A stretch of DNA of 64,000 nt from Pseudofabraea citricarpa (lineage: Eukaryota; Ascomycota; Leotiomycetes; Helotiales; Dermateaceae): positions 1,302,001-1,366,000 of the forward strand of contig JAPWGK010000006.1 of NCBI GenBank assembly GCA_029641185.1, given 5' to 3'. Below are positions 56,555 to 64,000 of this stretch, in pieces. The position numbers and the translations under genes were made by a program. The first letter of the stretch is position 1. Each line of letters opens with the position of its first letter. The notes under the pieces are model-generated. The model ran no database searches, was not told the DNA's origin, and saw only the letters and a list, made by a program, of their open reading frames with translations.

Positions 56555-59500
56555 GTTTTTAGGATGGATGGCGTAGGGATGCGGTTGTTCCTTGGGAATG
56601 GAGATGGGGATCAGACAGAAGAAGGGAGGGAAGCGTCCTGGTCAAGTATAAAATAGAATCGAGTCGCGAACGCCTCGTCTAGCGCGTTTCTCAGCTTTCA
56701 GGATTTAGTCCTGAGATTGGCATCTACGACCCGAAAGAAATACTTGCATCACTTGGCACTAACGTACAGACTGATGATGGGTACTGACTGTGTCATTTCG
56801 TAAGATCTTGGGAGGGAGAGGGATGCTGCTGCTTAACTTCAAGCCACATGGTGCATGGGTGCACCGAACGCAAAAGCAGAATAGGAGGCATGGGATAGGC
56901 TGGCGGCAGGATTTGAAAACAGATGATAAGCTACTCAAATGTCTAAGCACTTCCCGCAAGCCCGTCACAACAGCAGTCGTGCACTGAAACAGTAGAAGAG
57001 TCTAAAGACGGCGCTTTGCTTTGCTTTGCTATGCTTTGAAAACGGTCAAGCACCATGCGATAAGGAGACGACGCGCGTAACATGCGCTAGAAGCTGGTCT
57101 TCCAAGACGGGCTATAGAACAAAGCAAGTCCTGACTCCTGAGTAGTAAGTACAGATGGAAGTGTCTCTTGGGAGTCGGGAAGAGTGTTGTGGATTGGTGG
57201 ATTGTGATGCTTGCCAGGCCAGGCCAGGGAGGGATGGAATGCTGCCGAGCGGTCTCGTCGTCGAAATTAGGTTGGACCCATCACTCAGGGCTGGGGGATC
57301 ATCACCCTCCTCCTACCGTATCGTATCTACAGTCCCGTTCCGTTGAGACCATGGCTGAATACGCAGGACGCAGGACATCTGGTGGCACAGGAACGATCTG
57401 ACTGTGTTGCTCTGTTGTGCTCTGTTCTGCTCTGCTCGTGCAACAGAGATGGACCGGGCCATCGTGGAGATGAGTTCCAGGAACACCACCACGCCAAGGT
57501 CGCAAAGAGCAGCGCTCGGTACTCGGTAGCCCAACGTCATTGTTGAGCAATCCACCGTGTCGTGTTTCCCATTCTCCAAAACTCAGAGCATCTTGAATCT
57601 TACATCTTGAGTGACACGAGTGACACATCGCAAGCCTGTGAAGATGATGGGACGTTTGAACAGAGAGGATCACCTTCTACTGCCACCGCCCAATCGGCTG
57701 CGCGCATTTGTCAGGAGTCGGCAGTGCATGATTCTTTTGACTTTGCACTCCTTGGCTGCTCTTCATTCCATTCCCCCATCATCGGCTGGACATGTCTGAT
57801 TACCGCTGTACTGACACTTACACATCCTGGCATCTCCGAAGACATCAAATAATGCGTGCCATGATGTCAGTGAGGGGCAGGTCGGGGAAAAGAAAAAAAA
57901 AAGGAAGAAAGCCAATGGGCTTGATACCACGGGAAGCATGTGGAGTCTGCTTGGTTATCAGGGACGCGTAATTCATGGTGGTCTCTTATCCCTTGCTTGT
58001 GGCAGTGAGATGTTAAATCCGCCATTATGTTCCACTGCCGTAGCGCAAGGCTTGGGCACATTAAGAGGCCTTATCTTCCTGGGCAGCTAGGGCAGCTTAC
58101 CTCGCTCGGGGACACGCAGAACGGTAGGTAGGTGATGTGTTCACGACTGCATTCTCAGTAGGCTTGGCCGCTGGCGCGAGAAGCTGAGAAAGACATGGCC
58201 GCGTGGCATGCTGCGATCTGAATGCGTACGAAGCAAGCCCAGCGGAGAGAAGCAAATCAGACTTTCCAAGCAGTTTGGCCAATTGATTGTGAAAAGATGC
58301 ATGCTGGTTTGAGAAAACAGAAGAAAACAAAAAAAGCTTCTTATCGTTACATTACCCCTGCCAATAGTTAGTCAGCACCTGGCGCCCAGCTCAAGGGTCT
58401 CACCCACCACCTCGCCTGACGTGTCAGACATCCAGGAACCGGCTGCCATTACTATACCAAGAATTGAACTATCAGGGATAGATCACCCGTCCCGCAGCCG
58501 AAGTATAGGCAACCCGGAGTTAAAATTTCTGACGGCAGCAATTTTATGATAATTCCATTCGAATCTCGAGGGCGCTTATGCTTCATCCATTCGCGCTCAT
58601 CTTTTTCTTTTAGCCGAGCTTTCCTACTCGCTTATGTGTTGAGATTGACTTGTTTCTTATCCTTTCAGAAAGTAGATATAAATTGATAGAGAAGTAGTGC
58701 ACGTAGAATTTTTCTCTCCCTACGAAATAGCAAGATTGCTCCATATGAAAGACTTCTCTATATGTGATGTACCCTAGTCTTTTTCTGGCCTCAAAATTGA
58801 ACCAAGGTACTGCCAAGTAGGTAATATAGTAGATGTTTACTTCAGACCCAAACGAAGTTTAGCTGATTACTTTCAGCCCTTCCCAAAATAATTGCATGGG
58901 ATATTATAAGCAGTAGTTGCAATCTACAGCCATCGCAGTGCTAGAGCAATATCTACGAGAATAGTAGCTGAAGCATTCTAATGCTAGGAAACATATATTA
59001 CCACCTCCATTACGTGGACATTATAAAACTCATAAGATTAGTAAGCCTGGTATAGCAAGTAGATAACTCCACAAGCCGACCCCACAAGCTGGCCTTGTTA
59101 GTATGCTGCTGTTACCTTCTTTCTTAATAAGCAGTTACGCTCAGCCTGGATGATAAGAGATATCCTAGCGTTATAAAATCTTTCAGAACTATCCTTCGAA
59201 AACCAACTATTGGCTGCAAAGTGCTACAAAGGGATATTTTACATTTTTATATCTGTTTACTTCTTTTGTTGTTAAATGAAAAGATACTATTCTCAAAGCT
59301 TGAATAATAGAAAGACCTACTCAGATATCACACGCCTCCCTTGGCACACAATCTTACTTCTTCCATTCCAGCTTTAGACTGTGGGATCTTCGGTTGGCGA
59401 AATTATAGCTGTAGCGAGATTCAAACATAGTAGTTACCGCAGATAATTTAGCTATGGGAGAAGGCAGCGGAATTGTTGAGTCGTGACTGGGGTTCAAACA

Positions 59501-59783
59501 GTTATGAATGGCTTTTCACCACTTCATCTCATAAGTGAGTTGTTATAACCAAAGGAGATATCTTTAGTATCAAATCCCCAGATGCCAGGTGTGTGCGCCA
59601 AGATCACAGAGTGGCGACGTGGCACGTGCTCGTACTTACCCCATGAAGATCCCCCACGAAGTTTGTGCGCTAGAGCTACAAACCTTAAATTGAGCTAGCC
59701 CGAATGAGAGAGCTGTCTGAAATTTGTCCAACATCACGAAACACCAGCTCGATCTAAACCACGCGCACCGCCATTTGTCCGCA
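56555..59783. other. 3.2-kb intergenic region
   Basis: The largest gene-free gap. 56555-58500 has moderate GC with only short frames lacking domains. A CTTTG-type repeat lies at 57013-57038. 58550-59750 is AT-rich and may be a decayed element, but I see no terminal repeats or coding remnants. It separates the divergent DOMON-b561 and Nrd1-like genes. Confidence 0.5.
57013..57038. repeat. CTTTG pentanucleotide repeat
   Basis: Four or five imperfect tandem units of gctttg type. Confidence 0.8.
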
Positions 59784-61486
59784 ATGGGGACGGTTACTCT
59801 TGACAAAGGGTACTTTGAGACACTGTTGAGGAGGTAAGCTTATATCACCAGACTGGATACACGTCTGTATCGAAACTGGGCGTTGGCTCAGCTTCAGATG
59901 CGCTTACCAGCTAACTTTTCGCGATCTGACAGAGCACAATTTGTACGTTCAATCACCCAACACAATTCAACTCTGCTGTGGCTCTAATAAAGGTCGTGTA
60001 GTACACGTCGGGTATCGATTTCACAACACCAGTCAATCTTCCTATGGTTACAATTCCTAAGGTTGATCATGACAGCCTGGTAAGTGGTTCTCGGTCCTAG
60101 CCTTGCGGTATGCTAACATATGCATAGTTAACTAGTTCTCGTGAATATGGTAGAGTGTATTTGCTTCTGTTGTGGAAATAACTACTAATGTCAACTAGAA
60201 AACCTTCGTCGCAACCTCTACAATGGAGGCATTTCAGATGAAACACTGGTTGTAGGTTCGCCTTTTGGCTGATGCTCTGTCTAAAAAGGTTAGCTAACTC
60301 CTGCATATTAGATGCTGATTAGAGACGATCCGCAAAAGTTGGACAATCAAACAGACAATGAGAACTACCTCCAAACTCAAGTCGAAACTGCTAGCGAAAT
60401 GGCCATTGATGTTGATGCTTTTGCTGCACAACAATCCCTAGCCTCGCAAACAACAAATCGAGCTGACAAGACCTTCGGAAGCCAGCCACTTTATGTACCA
60501 CGCAATGGTTTCAATGGTACTTGGGCTGAGGACGAGGATATGGACGATGGATTTCATGGTGGACATCCCAACGCAGACTTCACATTTGAATCTGGTCCGG
60601 GAGGTTTTAACAATGGTTACTCGCATGATGCCAGTGGTCAAAATGGATTTCGAACAAATGCAGGTTCTCCCTTCCAGAAGAATTGCAAACGTACTGTCCA
60701 ACTTTGCAAGTTGCCACCAACAGTAACCTATGCTGAAATTGTCGATGTTGTCCGAGGGGGTATGATTATCGATGTTTACCTTCGTTCTAAAGAGCGAAGT
60801 GCAAGTGTCTCATTCTTGGAGGCAGCCGACGCCCAGAATTTTTTCCGCCATGTCAAGCGAAACGACTTGTATATTGGTGGAAAGCGGGTGGGCAACCCTT
60901 GATCTAACCATTGAATCTCTGCTGATTAGTGCTAGGTTGAAATTCGGTGGAATGATCGCCAATTCGCCTTGCTAAATAATGTCGCCCACAAGGTCTCCTT
61001 CGGAGCTACGAGAAATCTGGTAATTCGCAACTGCGCAAAGAATCATACCGAGCAGATGATTCGTGATGACTTGGAGCATATTCATAATCTTGTAGTAATC
61101 AAGGTTACATTCATCGGCCAAAATGCTCACATTTCAACGAACTCGGTTCACAACGCCATGTTTGCTCGTACTTGTATGATAAGCCGCGCGTAAGTACAAC
61201 TCCATATGAGGACTTACAGAATTCCATCTGATTCCGTTTTAGTGTCTACAAAGGATCGAAGATTGAGTGGGACCACGATGAATGTGCCGAACCGATCAAG
61301 ACGCCTCAAACTCCCCAGGATAAAAGTAGGGAGCCAATGAAGCACAAAGCCAAGCCTCCGATGAATCGATTCGAGGTTCTCAATCAAGAAAGCTCCGAGG
61401 AAGGTTCAGAGGCGGATGCTTTCGATGATAGTGAAGCTACATTCAGCGAGTCTCTAACATCTACCGTCGACGCACTTGCCGCTTAA
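59784..61486 (+). CDS. RRM RNA-binding protein, Nrd1-like
   Basis: Eight exons, 59784-59833, 59933-59942, 60002-60079, 60128-60149, 60199-60248, 60312-60887, 60936-61189 and 61243-61486, give 427 aa with closed phase. The N-terminus (MGTVTLDKGYFETLLRRAQF, then DFTTPVNLP and VTIPKVDHDSL) and EYENLRRNLYNGGI match fungal proteins called negative regulator of differentiation 1. Two RRMs follow, about 196-268 (RTVQLCKLPPTVTYAEI) and 281-355 (RNLVIRNCAKNHTEQMI). The tail is acidic and Ser-rich. Family knowledge: fission yeast Nrd1 delays sexual differentiation by binding mRNAs; transfer of that role here is inference. The 10-nt exon 2 is required to reach RRAQF-YTSG. The donor after exon 5 (GTTGTA) is weak, so that junction is less certain. 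Confidence 0.82.
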
Positions 61487-62400
61487 TGTGACTCGATGTA
61501 CCTTTTCTGGTTCTCAAAGAGAATGGCAAAACGATGCAGACTGCTTCGTTCTTTCTTCCTGTTATGGATTCGCTTTCTTGTTATTGTATGATGTTTATGG
61601 GCGTTACGCGGGGCGTGTCGGGTATCCACGGACTGCGTTGATGATCACGATTAAATTCCTACAAAAAGTTGTTAACATGCTTGCTCTCCTCATTGCCGAT
61701 ACCCCAGAGTGTGCATTTTGTGGTTTGTCATTTTTGCTAGGCGTGGGCTGTTTCTTTCGCATAACGGCCTCTCCTCTTTGTAACATGATAGATAATGGGG
61801 TAATACATACAAGGTAATATTACAATTTGAAAGACAGCGGTAATCCTTCTGGTTCCGAGAACTCTGCTTGTGCATTTGTGACTAGAGAACAGACGACAGC
61901 CTAGACAAGAGGCACGCTGTATTGCAGTAACTTGACTTGTCAGAAATAAAGGACTGCATGAGTTCCCTGGTTCAACAATGTTTACACAGGGCAATACGTT
62001 TCGCTTGGCAGGACGAACAATCTCTTCGAGGCCAGGATTGGTTGGTACAATCACGCATACCAGTAAATCTCACGATACAGTCGATTCGCCCGGTTCCGTT
62101 TCGAATCGCCTTGTTTTATTTTAACCTCATACGCAAGACCGGAAGTTGGAGAGTGCGGGGGCTGGCGCAGACCCTGAAGCTCTGAAGATCATCTGCCAAG
62201 AAGCTACAGCAACCAATGGCGCTCACGTGAAGATTGCCTCACTCGCTTACTTATCAAGAATGGTTCGTCATTCTCCCTAAGCCCCAACCATCCTTGAAAC
62301 AGAACACTTCCATCACTCGACGACATTCCTTAAATTCGAAAATTTCCTGACCGACTTATGATGATTGAAGACCTTAGATTGGTCTCTGTGTCACGGTCAA
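61487..62400. other. Intergenic region before GPHR
   Basis: 3' region of the Nrd1-like gene and GPHR promoter/leader. No gene recognised. The GPHR start is overlapped by an upstream reading frame (listed separately). Confidence 0.5.
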
Positions 62401-62423
62401 ATGCTTCCTACAGCCTCCGATAA
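62358..62423 (+). promoter_or_regulatory. Upstream ORF overlapping the GPHR start
   Basis: The sequence shows an ATG at 62358 (with a second at 62361) opening a 21-codon frame ending in TAA at 62421-62423. It is in a different frame and overlaps the start codon at 62401. If transcribed, it would lower GPHR translation. It is informative only if the transcript begins upstream of 62358. Confidence 0.45.
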
Positions 62424-64000
62424 ATGCGAGGAGGACCTGTGTGCCCCAACTAGCCATTCGTACTCTCGCGCCCTTAGCTCAGGATCCTTCACGACACTCG
62501 CTTTCTCTTCACTTCCCTTCGTCATCAGCTTCCTATTTATAAGCTTGCTTGTACTCCAGAAGCTATTCCCTCTCTTGTCAGAGTTTCAATTGTCAAAGGA
62601 CGACCAAGATCATTATCTTCCCAGCGATGCGCCTCCTAGCTTGCGACAATCACACAAAGACCATGGATCAAGGACGAATAGGCGGAGGGTTGTTGCTGTG
62701 GCATTCTCTACCACTATTGCACTAGCAGCTGTGCTGGCAGAGCTGATTCTGTGCGAAATTTCAAATTCATTAAATCCTGCCGCACGCGCGCTTGCTCTTC
62801 AAATCACAGTTCCGACACTACTCTTTTTCCTGGTCGTTCTGATCCCCTTCCTCGAATTGCAATCGATTGTAACGGGTGCTGGTTGGTCTTTTCAACGGAC
62901 AAGGGATGGAAAACTTCCTAAGATGCCATGGCTTTTGCAGTCCTTGGGTCTAATGTTGTGGCTTAGTGCATTCTGGTGGTTAGGGAAAGGGTTGCCGGGA
63001 ACATACATATACTCGATGGCGTCTAAGAGTGGGAAAGGTCTCAGCGAAGCGTGCCTTGAGCGTGTCGGCATCATCGGGATATCATTGATGGCATTGCTTT
63101 CGGGATTTGCAGCTGTGTCGGCGCCATGGCAAACCTTCGGAGTTAAAACCAGACATGTCACCGAATCAGACATTGCGAGAAAGCAGGCCGGTCTTGATGC
63201 TACGAATGATATGTTGGCCTCGAAAAGAAGTCGTCTTCGTGCCCTGCAGCGGAAGGTCAATGATGCTCCTAGTGAAGGTTTCATGACTAAAGTCATAGGC
63301 ACAATTCGTGGTAGTGCCGATACTCAGGAGCTGAAAGCCTTGGAGCTGGAGATATCTGGACTATCGAGCATGGCTACTGGCCTTTCATCTTCCTTGAGTA
63401 TTCTACAGAGTAGGTATACTGCAAGTCGGCGGGCCTCTTCGCCGCTTGGGAAATTCATTCTCATGCCTGCTTCCTACGGATTTGCAGTTTATTGTATTTA
63501 CCGCATCCTAACAACAAGTCTGACTATGGCTCGGCGGATACTTTTTCCAACGCCATCCCATATATCTTCCTCTGCCACAGATCCAATCAATAAGATCTTG
63601 TCAATTTTAGCAAAACATGTTGACCCAACGAAGCTTGATCAGTTGGCACTGTCTCGTCAAATATCATTTGGGCTATCGGGTTTCATTCTTCTGGCTTCAT
63701 TCAACAGTGTTCTTCAAACATTCCACATTTTTACAAAGTACACTCCGAGTTTACTCTATCAAGCCCAAGCAAATCTTGCGCTGATCATCGCTCAAATTTC
63801 GGCAACGTACGTTATTAGCAGTGCTTTATTGCTACGTAGCAACTTACCTACAGAGGTTGGAAGTGTCGTCTCCGAAGCTTTGGGAAGTCCTCTGGAGCCT
63901 GGGTTTGTGGATCGATGGTTTGAAGGTTGGTTCTTGCTAGCAAGTTTTTTAACGACTCTGGGAATATGGCTAGGGAAGCGCTTTACTGGACCTGGAGACT
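62401..64000 (+). CDS. Golgi pH regulator (GPHR/GTG family), 3' truncated
   Basis: Open from 62401 through the window end: 533 codons without a stop or visible intron, continuing beyond the edge. An in-frame stop lies shortly upstream, so the first ATG is used. It is a multi-helix membrane protein: helices fall at about 28-50, 97-120, 132-155, 180-200, 218-240, 350-370, 420-440, 460-480 and 500-520. The GPHR hallmarks are a hydrophilic coiled central loop (about 245-345) following FAAVSAPWQTF, and the C-terminal segment related to plant GTG1/2 ABA-binding proteins (LSRQISFGLSGFILLASF). Family knowledge: it keeps the Golgi acidic as an anion-conducting channel; the plant GTG receptor role is debated. 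Only part of the gene is visible. Confidence 0.87.
   Translation, partial: MLPTASDKCEEDLCAPTSHSYSRALSSGSFTTLAFSSLPFVISFLFISLLVLQKLFPLLSEFQLSKDDQDHYLPSDAPPSLRQSHKDHGSRTNRRRVVAVAFSTTIALAAVLAELILCEISNSLNPAARALALQITVPTLLFFLVVLIPFLELQSIVTGAGWSFQRTRDGKLPKMPWLLQSLGLMLWLSAFWWLGKGLPGTYIYSMASKSGKGLSEACLERVGIIGISLMALLSGFAAVSAPWQTFGVKTRHVTESDIARKQAGLDATNDMLASKRSRLRALQRKVNDAPSEGFMTKVIGTIRGSADTQELKALELEISGLSSMATGLSSSLSILQSRYTASRRASSPLGKFILMPASYGFAVYCIYRILTTSLTMARRILFPTPSHISSSATDPINKILSILAKHVDPTKLDQLALSRQISFGLSGFILLASFNSVLQTFHIFTKYTPSLLYQAQANLALIIAQISATYVISSALLLRSNLPTEVGSVVSEALGSPLEPGFVDRWFEGWFLLASFLTTLGIWLGKRFTGPGD

Noticed and set aside
59485..59510. GGTTCAAAC, like a tRNA T-loop
   Set aside because: No A-box, cloverleaf stems or acceptor pairing can be found around it.

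Overview
The window is nuclear DNA of a filamentous ascomycete (Pezizomycotina). Most genes carry one to eight short introns of about 50-75 nt, with GTAAGT/GTATGT-type donors and CTAAC/CTAAT-like branch points. The gene content also fits: a NACHT-ankyrin NLR with the fungal NACHT_N module, a 2EXR protein, a SAT4-type rhodopsin-domain protein, a secreted tyrosinase, a GPI-type pepsin and a DOMON-cytochrome b561 protein. A Leotiomycete is my guess from overall flavour, not something the sequence proves.

Layout, left to right: SIS1-type Hsp40 (-), with a perfect heat-shock element upstream; an AT-rich block; a giant NLR of about 2,601 aa (-, five exons, 8 kb); a six-helix membrane protein (-); the mitochondrial phosphatidylglycerophosphate synthase PGS1 (-), divergent from a complex I NDUFA12/B17.2 subunit (+) over 193 bp; a UBA/UIM protein resembling a dead USP (-); Cdc34-type E2 (-); a GPI-type aspartic protease (-); a V-ATPase proteolipid (-); a 2EXR protein (-); a rhodopsin-domain protein (-); a tyrosinase (+); ORC2 (-) divergent from CUT12 (+); a proline iminopeptidase (-); an SDR (+); a DUF7137-like surface protein (+); a universal stress protein (-); eIF3l (-); DOMON-b561 (-); an Nrd1-like RRM protein (+); and GPHR (+), cut by the window end. 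I assembled exons by hand; reading phase closes across every splice in each complete model.

Most of the window is ordinary housekeeping sequence and the genes do not form one pathway. Some local logic is visible: two mitochondrial inner-membrane genes share a promoter, two cell-cycle genes share a promoter holding MCB-like cores, and two neighbouring genes act in ubiquitin signalling. The most unusual items are the NLR, with a non-ankyrin C-terminal repeat region, and three micro-exons of 7, 10 and 13 nt in NDUFA12, the Nrd1-like gene and the V-ATPase gene. Two of these genes (NDUFA12, V-ATPase c) have exons too short to stand out as long open frames. No rRNA, tRNA, CRISPR array or intact transposon was recognised.
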